From an uncultured Desulfovibrio sp. (GTDB lineage: Bacteria; Desulfobacterota; Desulfovibrionia; Desulfovibrionales; Desulfovibrionaceae), in the NCBI GenBank assembly GCA_937926875.1, contig CALBAX010000041.1, positions 1-18,043 of the forward strand: DNA of 18,043 nt. Reading direction: 5' to 3'. Within the stretch, counting starts at the first letter, position 1; the number at the start of each line of letters is the position of its first letter. A program made the position numbers and the translations under genes. The notes under the pieces were generated by a model. The model made no database searches. It was not told the DNA's origin and saw only the letters and a list, made by a program, of their open reading frames with translations. Shown one piece after another: positions 6,900 through 13,816 of this stretch.

Positions 6900-8034
6900 G
6901 AACATTTTTGCCCCCTTCATGCGGGAGGCCCTGGCCCTGGCCGAGAACGGCCGCTGGAGCGCCTGCCCCAATCCCACGGTGGGCGCCGTGCTGGTACGCG
7001 ACGGCCGGGTGGTGGCGCGCGGCTGGCACCATGCCGCCGGGCAGCCCCACGCCGAGGTGGAATGCCTGCGCGACGCGCAGCGTCAGGGCATCGACCCTGC
7101 CCAGTGCACCCTGGTGGTCACGCTGGAGCCCTGCAACCATTACGGCAAGACCCCGCCCTGTAGCGAAGCCGTGCTGGCCGCGGGCATCAAGCGCGTGGTC
7201 ATCGGCCTGTACGACCCCACCCCCAAGGCGGCCGGCGGTGCCGAACGCCTGCGTGCCGCCGGTGTGGAAGTCATCGGCCCGGTCTGCGAGCAGGAATGCC
7301 GCGACCAGGTGGCCGACTTCCTGGCCTGGCAGCAGGGCCGTCCGTATGTGATCCTCAAGATGGCCGCCACCATGGACGGGCGCATCGCCACCCGCACCGG
7401 CCACTCCCGCTGGGTCAGCAGCGAAGGGTCGCGCGCCCTGGTGCATCGTCTGCGGGCCGGTATCGGCCGTGCCGGGGGCGCCGTGCTGGTGGGCGGCGGT
7501 ACCTTCCGGGCCGACAACCCCAGCCTCACGGCCCGCATCCCCGGCGAGACGGTGGAACAGCAGCCGCTGGCCTGTGTGCTGACCTCGCGTCTGCCCAATC
7601 CTGCGGGCGACATCCACCTGCTCAAGGAACGTCCCGGGCAGGCGGTCTTCCTCTGCTCGCCTGCGGCGGCGGCCTCCACGGCGGCCCATGCCCTGCGCCA
7701 GATGGGCGTGCGCGTACTGGCCCTGGGCCCCGGACAGCGCGGCTGCCCCGACTTCCCGGCCATGTTCCACATGCTGTACGGGGACCTGCACTGTCCCTAT
7801 GTGCTCTGCGAAGGCGGCGGACATCTGGCCCTTTCCCTGCTGGAAGCAGGCTTTGCCGACGAATTTTTGCTGCATCTGGCGCCACGCATCCTGGGCGACA
7901 ACGAGGCCGCGCCCCTGTTCGACGGCCGCAGTCCCCTCACCATGGCCGAGGCCCTGGACCTGCGCGTCTGCCGCACCACCCTGTGCGACGGCGACGTCCA
8001 CCTGCAGATGCGCCCGGCCATCCCTCAGGAGTAG
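6892..8034 (+). CDS. ribD: Bifunctional pyrimidine deaminase/reductase RibD
   Basis: A 380-residue two-domain enzyme for the second and third steps of riboflavin synthesis: deamination of the diamino-pyrimidinone phosphate, then NADPH reduction of its ribose. The N-terminal deaminase (about 1-145) shows PNPTVGAVLV (26-35), His53 and Glu55 in QPHAEVECL, and Cys81 and Cys90 in LEPCNHYGKTPPC. The reductase (about 155-375) shows LKMAATMDGRIATRTGHSRW, VGGGTFRADNPSL and the late CEGGGHLALSLLEAG. The ATG lies inside the end of the deaminase gene, with AAAGGA shortly upstream, so translation is probably coupled. ribE begins three bases after its stop. Confidence 0.96.
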   Translation: MSENIFAPFMREALALAENGRWSACPNPTVGAVLVRDGRVVARGWHHAAGQPHAEVECLRDAQRQGIDPAQCTLVVTLEPCNHYGKTPPCSEAVLAAGIKRVVIGLYDPTPKAAGGAERLRAAGVEVIGPVCEQECRDQVADFLAWQQGRPYVILKMAATMDGRIATRTGHSRWVSSEGSRALVHRLRAGIGRAGGAVLVGGGTFRADNPSLTARIPGETVEQQPLACVLTSRLPNPAGDIHLLKERPGQAVFLCSPAAAASTAAHALRQMGVRVLALGPGQRGCPDFPAMFHMLYGDLHCPYVLCEGGGHLALSLLEAGFADEFLLHLAPRILGDNEAAPLFDGRSPLTMAEALDLRVCRTTLCDGDVHLQMRPAIPQE

Positions 8035-8037
8035 ACC

Positions 8038-8700
8038 ATGTTCACCGGCATCATCCAGGGACAGGGCGAGATCGTGGGCCTGCGCCGCAGCGGCCAGGAA
8101 TGCCGCATGGAAGTCCGCCCCCTCTTCCCTCTGGAAAATATCGTGGACGGGGAGTCCATCGCCCATAACGGCGCCTGCCTGTCCGTGGAACGGCACAGCG
8201 GTTCCACCTTCACTGTCTATGCTTCGGGCGAGAGCCTTTCCCGCACCACCCTGGGCGATCTGCGCAAGGGCGACCTGGTCAATCTGGAACGGGCCCTGGC
8301 CCTGGGCGACCGTCTGGGCGGCCACCTGGTCAGCGGCCATGTGGACTGCGTGGCCACGGTACGTTCCGTGGAGCAGGCGGGTTCCTCCCTGCGCTGCACG
8401 CTGGCCTTCCCGCCGGCCTTGGCGGCGGAAGTCATCGAAAAGGGCTCCGTCACGCTGGACGGCATCAGCCTGACCATCAATGCCTGCGGCAAGGACTTCC
8501 TGACCGTCAACGTCATCCCGGACACCCAGAGACGCACCACCATGCTGCACTGGCGCCCGGGCAGCCGCGTGAACATGGAGACGGACCTCATCGGCAAGTA
8601 CGTGCGCCGCATCATGCAGTGCCAGGCCGACGGGCCCGCCGCGCCGCAGAAGAGCAGCGGCATCAACAAGGAATTTTTACTGCAAAACGGTTTTCTTTAG
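8038..8700 (+). CDS. ribE: Riboflavin synthase, alpha chain
   Basis: A 220-residue riboflavin synthase, which makes riboflavin from two molecules of dimethyl-ribityl-lumazine. The start MFTGIIQGQGEI is the family signature. Two related beta-barrel halves are visible: the first has SIAHNGACLSVE, the second has SVTLDGISLTIN, each with GHLVSGHVD-like or matching segments. The C-terminal tail KEFLLQNGFL matches the usual 'eFL...GF' ending. AGGAG at the end of ribD serves as ribosome site. Some species name this gene ribC. Related genomes, as I recall, carry ribBA next; here ribH follows after nine bases. Confidence 0.96.
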   Translation: MFTGIIQGQGEIVGLRRSGQECRMEVRPLFPLENIVDGESIAHNGACLSVERHSGSTFTVYASGESLSRTTLGDLRKGDLVNLERALALGDRLGGHLVSGHVDCVATVRSVEQAGSSLRCTLAFPPALAAEVIEKGSVTLDGISLTINACGKDFLTVNVIPDTQRRTTMLHWRPGSRVNMETDLIGKYVRRIMQCQADGPAAPQKSSGINKEFLLQNGFL

Positions 8701-8709
8701 GAGCAGACC

Positions 8710-9180
8710 ATGAGCAACCCCACTACCATCAGCGGCATGCTTGATGCCAAAGGCCTCAAGATCGCCATCCTGGCCACCCGTTTCAACGACTTCATCGTGG
8801 ACCGCCTGACCGGCGGCGCCCTGGACTACCTGGAACGCCACGGCCTCGATGCCAAGAACATCACCATCGTGCGCATCCCCGGCGCTTTCGAGATGCCCCT
8901 GGTCTGCCAGAAGCTGGCCGCCAGCGGCAAGTATGACGGCATCGTGGCCCTGGGCGCCGTGATCCGCGGTGCCACCCCCCACTTCGACTACGTGTGCAAC
9001 GAAGCCAGCAAGGGCATCGCCCAGGTGATGCTGCAGTACAAGACCCCCATCGGCTTCGGCCTGCTGACCTGCGACAGCATCGAGCAGGCCATCGAACGCG
9101 CCGGTTCCAAGGGCGGCAACAAGGGCGTGGAAGCTGCCGCCGCCATGCTGGAAACCATCCGCGTGCTGGAGCAGCTGTAA
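8710..9180 (+). CDS. ribH: 6,7-dimethyl-8-ribityllumazine synthase
   Basis: A 156-residue lumazine synthase, normal length, which condenses the RibD pathway product with dihydroxybutanone phosphate to give the substrate of RibE. The core motifs are ATRFNDFIVDRL (22-33), IPGAFEMPL (56-64), LGAVIRGATPHFDYVC (81-96, with catalytic His91) and GFGLLTCDSIEQA. It usually forms large hollow assemblies (pentamers or 60-mers). AGGAG at 8699-8703 overlaps the ribE stop and is correctly spaced, so translation follows closely on ribE. nusB starts three bases after its stop. Confidence 0.97.
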   Translation: MSNPTTISGMLDAKGLKIAILATRFNDFIVDRLTGGALDYLERHGLDAKNITIVRIPGAFEMPLVCQKLAASGKYDGIVALGAVIRGATPHFDYVCNEASKGIAQVMLQYKTPIGFGLLTCDSIEQAIERAGSKGGNKGVEAAAAMLETIRVLEQL

Positions 9181-9183
9181 TCC

Positions 9184-9657
9184 ATGAGCAAGGGTAAATC
9201 CGCCAGCCGCCGGGGCGAACGCGCCCAGGCTTTTCAGGTTCTGTACGGGCTGTCCTTCGCTGACGCCACCTCGCTGGAAGACGTGCGCCGCGCCTTCCTG
9301 CAGTCCCCCGACCATCAGGAGAGCGAAGAAGGCGAGCTGCCTTCCGGTTTTGCCTGGGATCTGGTGCAGGGCGTGTGGAGCAGGCGCGACGAGCTGGACA
9401 AGACCATCAGCCGCTTCTCGCGCAACTGGCGCGTGGACCGCATGGGTCGCGTGGAGCTGACCCTGCTGCGCCTGGCCATGTACGAACTGCTGTACCGCCA
9501 GGACGTCCCCGCCAAGGTCGCCATCAACGAGGCCCTGGAGCTGACCCGCCAGTTCGGCGAAGACAACGCCACCAGTTTTGTCAACGGTATTCTGGACGCC
9601 GCCGCCAAGGCTCTGGAAAAGGGTTCCCTCTCCGCCGGAGAGGATTCCACCAACTAA
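9184..9657 (+). CDS. nusB: Transcription antitermination factor NusB
   Basis: A 157-residue all-helical protein of the NusB family, a little longer than the E. coli form (139). With NusE (S10) it binds boxA RNA and supports antitermination on rRNA operons. Conserved parts are the N-terminal SRRGERAQAFQVLYGL and the C-terminal half: RVELTLLRLAMYELLYR, PAKVAINEALELTRQFG and ATSFVNGILDAAAKAL. The ribH-nusB pairing is very common in bacteria. The ATG lies three bases after ribH; GGAGCAG near 9168 is the probable ribosome site. leuS follows 15 bases later. Confidence 0.95.
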   Translation: MSKGKSASRRGERAQAFQVLYGLSFADATSLEDVRRAFLQSPDHQESEEGELPSGFAWDLVQGVWSRRDELDKTISRFSRNWRVDRMGRVELTLLRLAMYELLYRQDVPAKVAINEALELTRQFGEDNATSFVNGILDAAAKALEKGSLSAGEDSTN

Positions 9658-9672
9658 AAGCAGACAAGTGTC

Positions 9673-12186
9673 ATGACGCAAGATCGTTATTCCCCGCAGG
9701 ACATCGAACAGAAATGGCAGGAGCGCTGGCAGCAGCAGGATGCCTTTGCCTGCGACCATCACAGCGACAAACCCAAGTATTATGTGCTGGAGATGTTCCC
9801 CTACCCCTCGGGCAACATCCATATGGGCCATGTGCGCAACTATTCCATCGGTGACGTGGTGGCCCGCTGCAAGCGCATGCAGGGCTTCAACGTGCTGCAT
9901 CCCATGGGCTGGGACGCCTTCGGCCTGCCCGCGGAAAATGCCGCCATCAAGCACAACACCCATCCGGCCAAATGGACCTATGCCAACATAGACAACATGC
10001 GCGCGCAGCTGCGCCGTCTGGGCTATTCCTATGACTGGTCCCGCGAAGTGGCCACCTGCCGTCCCGAGTACTACCGCTGGGAGCAGAGCTTCTTCCTGCG
10101 CCTGCTGGAAAAGGGCCTGGTCTACCGCAAGAAGGCGCCCCAGAACTGGTGCCCCTCCTGCCACACCGTGCTGGCCAACGAACAGGTCATCGACGGCCTG
10201 TGCTGGCGTTGCGACAGCCATGTGGAACAGAAGGACCTGACCCAGTGGTTCCTGCGCATCACCGCCTACGGTGACGAACTGCTGCAGGACCTGCAGAAGC
10301 TGGAAGGCGGCTGGCCCGACCGCGTGCTCTCCATGCAGCGCAACTGGATCGGCAAGTCCACCGGTGCGGCCGTGCGCTTCGGCCTGCCCGCCCCCCTGGA
10401 CGGCGTTGACCATCTGGAAGTCTTCACCACCCGTCCCGATACCGTGTTCGGCGTGACCTTCCTGACCCTGGCCCCCGAACATCCGCTGGTGGAAAAGCTC
10501 ATCGAAGGCTACGAAAAGGCCGATGACGTGCGCGCCTTCGTGACCCGCATCCGCAACATGGACCGTCTGGAGCGCCAGTCCGACAATCTGGAAAAAGAAG
10601 GCATCTTCACCGGCGCCCATGTGATCCATCCCTTCACCGGCCAGCAGGTGCCCGTGTGGCTGGGCAACTTCGTCCTGGCCGACTACGGTACCGGCGCCGT
10701 CATGGGCGTGCCCGCCCACGACCAGCGCGACTTCGAATTCGCCCGCAAGTACGGCCTGCCCGTCAAGGTGGTCATCAGCCCCGAAGGCGAGGTCCTCGAC
10801 CCCGCCACCATGGAAGCTGCCTTCACCACCGAAGGCGTGATGGTCAATTCCGGCGACTTCGACGGCATGCCCAACACCGACGGCAAGAAGGCCGTGGCCG
10901 AACGTCTGGAAAAGGAAGGCAAGGGCAAGGCCACCACGCAGTTCCGCCTGCGTGACTGGAACATCTCGCGCCAGCGTTACTGGGGCGCCCCCATCCCGGT
11001 CATCTACTGCGACAAGTGCGGCGTGGTGCCCGAGAAGGAAGAGAACCTGCCCGTGCTCCTGCCCCTGGATGCCCATGTGCGCGAGGACGGCCGCTCGCCC
11101 CTGCCCGAGACCGACTCCTTCGTGCGCTGCACCTGCCCCGTCTGCGGTGGCGAGGCCCGTCGCGAGACCGATACCCTGGATACCTTCGTGGAGTCCTCCT
11201 GGTACTTCGCCCGCTACACCGGCGCCCGCAACACCGAGAGCGCCTTCGACATGGACGCCCTCAAGTACTGGCTGCCCGTGGACCAGTACATCGGCGGTGT
11301 GGAGCACGCCATCCTGCACCTGCTCTACGCCCGCTTCTTCACCAAGGTCCTGCGCGACCTGGGCTTCTACCCCGAAGGTCTGGACGAGCCCTTCACCAAC
11401 CTGCTCACCCAGGGCATGGTGCTCAAGGACGGCAGCAAGATGTCCAAGTCCAAGGGCAACGTGGTGGACCCCACGGCCATGATCGCCAAGTACGGCGCGG
11501 ACACCGTGCGCCTGTTCTGCCTCTTCGCCGCACCGCCGGAGCGTGACTTCGACTGGTCCGACAGCGGCATCGAAGGCTCCTCGCGCTTCCTGCACCGTGT
11601 CTGGCGCCTGTTCATGGACGAGTCCGAGCGCCTGTCCGCGGTCAAGGCCTGCGGCGCCGGTGCCGACGACGTGACCACGCCCGAAGCCCGCGACCTGCGC
11701 CGCCGCGAACACCTGACGGTCAAGAAGGTCACCGAGGACATGGGCAACCGATTCCAGTTCAACACCGCCATCTCCGCGGTCATGGAACTGGTCAACGCCA
11801 TGTACCTGTCCCGCGAAAAGCTGGGCAAGAGCGATGCCGAAAACCGCGTCTTCTCTTCGGCCATGGCCACGGTGCTGACCCTGCTCTCGCCCATCACCCC
11901 GCACCTGTGCGAGGAACTGTGGCAGCGCATGGGCCACACCTCTTCCCTGCAGGAAGAAGCCTGGCCCGTGTGCGAGGAAAGCGCCCTGGTGCAGGATACC
12001 GTCACCATCGCCCTGCAGGTCAACGGCAAGCTGCGCGGCACCATCGAAGTGCCCGCCGGTGCCGACAAGGCCCGGATGGAAGAAGTGGCCCTGGCCGACG
12101 CCGCCGTGCAGCGCCACACCAGCGGCCTGACCATCCGCAAGGTCGTGGTGGTGCCCGGCAAGCTGGTCAACGTGGTGGCCAACTAG
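9673..12186 (+). CDS. leuS: Leucyl-tRNA synthetase
   Basis: An 837-residue class I synthetase that charges tRNA-Leu. It has the HIGH-type motif HMGH (50-53) in PYPSGNIHMGHVRNYSIG and KMSKS (589-593). The editing domain, inserted between the catalytic halves, has TTRPDTVFGVTF (from 252) and GTGAVMGVPAHDQRDF (from 339), with the editing Asp350 that removes mischarged tRNA. Two zinc-type cysteine clusters are seen: CPSC with CWRC in the first insertion, and CDKC with CTCPVC before the catalytic core resumes. The C-terminal anticodon-binding part and the VNGKLRGTIEVPAG block complete a normal bacterial LeuRS. The ribosome site is weak; translation may rely on nusB. Confidence 0.98.
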   Translation: MTQDRYSPQDIEQKWQERWQQQDAFACDHHSDKPKYYVLEMFPYPSGNIHMGHVRNYSIGDVVARCKRMQGFNVLHPMGWDAFGLPAENAAIKHNTHPAKWTYANIDNMRAQLRRLGYSYDWSREVATCRPEYYRWEQSFFLRLLEKGLVYRKKAPQNWCPSCHTVLANEQVIDGLCWRCDSHVEQKDLTQWFLRITAYGDELLQDLQKLEGGWPDRVLSMQRNWIGKSTGAAVRFGLPAPLDGVDHLEVFTTRPDTVFGVTFLTLAPEHPLVEKLIEGYEKADDVRAFVTRIRNMDRLERQSDNLEKEGIFTGAHVIHPFTGQQVPVWLGNFVLADYGTGAVMGVPAHDQRDFEFARKYGLPVKVVISPEGEVLDPATMEAAFTTEGVMVNSGDFDGMPNTDGKKAVAERLEKEGKGKATTQFRLRDWNISRQRYWGAPIPVIYCDKCGVVPEKEENLPVLLPLDAHVREDGRSPLPETDSFVRCTCPVCGGEARRETDTLDTFVESSWYFARYTGARNTESAFDMDALKYWLPVDQYIGGVEHAILHLLYARFFTKVLRDLGFYPEGLDEPFTNLLTQGMVLKDGSKMSKSKGNVVDPTAMIAKYGADTVRLFCLFAAPPERDFDWSDSGIEGSSRFLHRVWRLFMDESERLSAVKACGAGADDVTTPEARDLRRREHLTVKKVTEDMGNRFQFNTAISAVMELVNAMYLSREKLGKSDAENRVFSSAMATVLTLLSPITPHLCEELWQRMGHTSSLQEEAWPVCEESALVQDTVTIALQVNGKLRGTIEVPAGADKARMEEVALADAAVQRHTSGLTIRKVVVVPGKLVNVVAN

Positions 12187-12223
12187 CCCGCAGGGAGCCC
12201 CGCTCCGCACTACCGAACTGAAC

Positions 12224-12276
12224 CGTTGCGGGGGAAGAAGGCCCGGACATGCCGTCCGCCTTTTTTCCCCGCAACG
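12224..12276 (+). terminator. Long nested stem-loop between leuS and holA, terminator
   Basis: The outer arms CGTTGCGGGG (12224-12233) and CCCCGCAACG (12267-12276) are exact inverted copies. Inside, AAGAAGGC pairs with the GCC and T run (12258-12266), and GGAC (12245-12248) with GTCC (12254-12257) around ATGCC. The inner hairpin followed by TTTTTT (12261-12266) is a good terminator by itself; the A-rich left side makes it work in both directions. It probably ends the leuS transcript. Confidence 0.7.
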
Positions 12277-12306
12277 TCGTTTTCCATCCCGAACCCAGGA
12301 CGCGCC

Positions 12307-13293
12307 ATGCCCAGACCCGGTTTTTCTTTTCTCGTCTGCCCGGACAGCCGCCTGTTGCAGGCCCGTCTGGACGCCCTCGTGAGCGCCCAGGGCGACAGCA
12401 GCCGCTGGGAACGCCACGTCCACTGGGGGGACGAGGAGCCCTCGCCGCGCTTCTGGGAACAGCTCACCCTCCAGGGCCTGTTCGGCACGCCACGTCTGCT
12501 GGTGGTGCGGCAGGCCCATCTCTGGCCCGCCGCGGTCTGGAAAAAGATCTCTACGGCCCTGGCCCGGCCCTCGGAACAGTGCTGGCCCTTCTTCTGCCTG
12601 GAAGTGCCCTGGGAAAAAGGACAGCCCAAGATCCCGGCCCACATCGCCAAGCTGCGCTGCCTGGGCTTTGCCGACCAGCAGGGCTGGATCTGGCGCAGCG
12701 AGGGCCTGAGCGAGCGCAGCCTCAAGAAATATGTCCGCGACCGGGCCCAGGCCCTGGGCATCCCCTTCGAGGCCGATGCCTTCGAACAGTTCTGCACCTC
12801 CGTGCCCCCCGATGCCCAGGCCGTGGAAAACGAACTGGAGAAGCTCCTGCTCCTGCGCCCGACGGATGACGGGCAGGCCATGCCCTGGTCCGTCACCACG
12901 GACATGCTGGCCACCAGTTCCTGGGCCCCGGAATGCAACATCTTCGCCTGCATCCGTCACATGGAAGCCGGCAATCTGGCCGCTGTCTGGAAAGAGCTGG
13001 CCCGGGGCCGCAAGGACGTGGAAGGGCTGCTCTTCCCCCTGCTCTCCCTGCTGGCCCGCGAGTTCCGCCAGCTCTGGCAGGCCTGCGCGGGCGAGAAGGT
13101 CCGTTTCCATCCCTCCGAGGCCAACGCCAAGCAACAGCTGGCCCGCCGTCTGGGCCCCGTTGCCCTGGCCCGCTGCCTGGGCATGATCATGGACGCCGAG
13201 CTGGCCATCAAGAGCGGCCGCTGCACGCCTGAACAAAGCCTGGACAAGCTGGCCACCGACCTTGTGGCCCTCTTCGCCGCTGCCCGGCGCTAG
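12307..13293 (+). CDS. holA: DNA polymerase III delta subunit (HolA)
   Basis: A 328-residue protein resembling the delta subunit of the clamp loader, which opens the beta sliding clamp during replication. Similarity is family-typical rather than motif-strong: an N-terminal half with LFGTPRLLVVRQAHLW, a middle part with AQAVENELEKLLLL (the 'l.nEleKL.l' segment of HolA), and a helical collar domain with LLFPLLSLLAREFRQLWQA and the end GRCTPEQSLDKLATDLVALF. The frame extends back to a TTG at 12226, but that part is inside the terminator. The ATG at 12307 has CAGGA at about 12296-12300. The leuS-holA neighbourhood also supports the call. Confidence 0.85.
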   Translation: MPRPGFSFLVCPDSRLLQARLDALVSAQGDSSRWERHVHWGDEEPSPRFWEQLTLQGLFGTPRLLVVRQAHLWPAAVWKKISTALARPSEQCWPFFCLEVPWEKGQPKIPAHIAKLRCLGFADQQGWIWRSEGLSERSLKKYVRDRAQALGIPFEADAFEQFCTSVPPDAQAVENELEKLLLLRPTDDGQAMPWSVTTDMLATSSWAPECNIFACIRHMEAGNLAAVWKELARGRKDVEGLLFPLLSLLAREFRQLWQACAGEKVRFHPSEANAKQQLARRLGPVALARCLGMIMDAELAIKSGRCTPEQSLDKLATDLVALFAAARR

Positions 13294-13318
13294 GGATTTT
13301 TGAAAGCACACTGATTTT

Positions 13319-13371
13319 TTGGGGGAAGGGCCCCCCTTTTGCTGGCGCGAAAAGGGTGTCCCTTCCCCCAA
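13319..13371. repeat. Palindromic element 1, 22-bp stem, holA-radC gap
   Basis: TTGGGGGAAGGG (13319-13330) and CCCTTCCCCCAA (13360-13371) are exact inverted copies. The stem continues inward with CCCCCCTTTT against AAAAGGGTGT, with two C-T mismatches, and closes on the 9-base loop GCTGGCGCG (13341-13349). A second pyrimidine arm similar to the right side lies at 13376-13390. No T run directly follows the stem, so a simple terminator role is doubtful; a later TTTTTT at 13396-13401 might serve. The core GCTGGCGCG recurs inverted in the second element at 13651-13766, suggesting a dispersed palindromic repeat family. Confidence 0.65.
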
Positions 13372-13412
13372 GTCCCCTTCCTCCCCCAAACGCGCTTTTT
13401 TCTGAAAATTTT

Positions 13413-13442
13413 TTGCATGACGGTCAGACCTTCGGCTTAAAA
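13413..13442 (+). promoter_or_regulatory. Possible promoter in the holA-radC gap
   Basis: TTGCAT (13413-13418) and TTAAAA (13437-13442) are 18 bases apart, in a locally AT-rich stretch. An inverted pair ACGGTC (13420-13425) and GACCGT (13444-13449) brackets the spacer and -10 region, which could be an operator or a hairpin. The promoter match is moderate and untested. Confidence 0.3.
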
Positions 13443-13448
13443 GGACCG

Positions 13449-13635
13449 TACCTTCCAAGAAGACTTGTGACACGGCGCCTGCAATTCTCCGGACGCACTC
13501 TATCCAAAAAAATCACAGACAACAGTCACAGGGCTCTCTGCCACAGGCAGCTGAGGGACTGCATCATCAGCCTTTCCGAGCTTATGACTGGTCACGAAGC
13601 CAAAGAGGACGCTCCCCGGGGCGTCCTCTTTGACT
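13449..13635 (+). ncRNA. Candidate small RNA, unnamed
   Basis: Between a possible promoter and a terminator-like hairpin lies about 185 bases without a convincing reading frame. It has structure: CTTGTGAC (13464-13471) can pair with GTCACGAAG (13591-13599) with one bulged base, enclosing a branched middle. Inside, CAGTC (13523-13527) pairs with GACTG (13557-13561), CTC with GAG, and CTGCC (13538-13542) with GGCAG (13546-13550). The overall shape (closing helix, large open middle, internal hairpin) recalls 6S RNA, but I recognise no family sequence and do not assign one. It could equally be an inert spacer. Confidence 0.25.
13602..13631 (+). terminator. Terminator-like hairpin in the holA-radC gap
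   Basis: AAAGAGGACGC (13602-13612) and GCGTCCTCTTT (13621-13631) are exact 11-base inverted copies around a short C/G-rich loop. The A and T ends allow function in both directions, but the T run is short and broken (CTCTTTGACTT). It would end a transcript from the possible promoter at 13413, or act on holA readthrough. Confidence 0.5.
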
Positions 13636-13650
13636 TCCAGTAAAGCACGC

Positions 13651-13766
13651 TGGGGAGGGGCCCCCTCTCGCGCCAGCAGCGACCGAAGGCGGCCGCAGGC
13701 CGTGCCCGTTGGCGACGAAGGGGCGTTACGGGCATCGACAGCAGAGATGAGGGGTCCCCCTCCCCT
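13651..13766. repeat. Palindromic element 2 upstream of radC, branched fold
   Basis: GGGGAGGGG (13652-13660) pairs with CCCCTCCCC (13757-13765); the helix continues, after a small interruption, with CCCCTC (13662-13667) against GAGGGG (13749-13754). Inside are two further hairpins: CGGCC-GCA-GGCCG (13690-13702) and TGCCCGT (13703-13709) with ACGGGCA (13728-13734). Together they give a branched, cloverleaf-like fold of about 116 bases. It contains CGCGCCAGC (13669-13677), the inverse of the loop of element 1. No transposase or target duplication is seen. A non-autonomous mobile repeat or a structured leader are both possible. Confidence 0.5.
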
Positions 13767-13816
13767 CAATGAATCTCTTTTCTGCCCCTTGCGCTTGCCA
13801 AAAAGCATCTTACCTT

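Noticed and set aside
12226..12306. TTG start giving a longer HolA
   Set aside because: The extra codons are the leuS terminator hairpin; the ATG at 12307 has a ribosome site and gives normal length.
8677..13473. Antisense open frame of 1598 codons over ribH, nusB, leuS and holA
   Set aside because: All four sense genes share one codon phase and avoid TTA, CTA and TCA, so the exactly opposed frame has no stops. The translation is low-complexity His/Gly/Gln/Val-rich and has no family motifs.
13449..13635. Naming the candidate RNA as 6S, SRP RNA or tmRNA
   Set aside because: No conserved family sequence was recognised; only a general shape similarity to 6S RNA, which is too weak.
13356..13643. 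95-codon + strand open frame in the holA-radC gap
   Set aside because: It begins inside the element 1 stem, has no ribosome site, and runs through a terminator-like hairpin. Its composition is unlike the neighbouring proteins.
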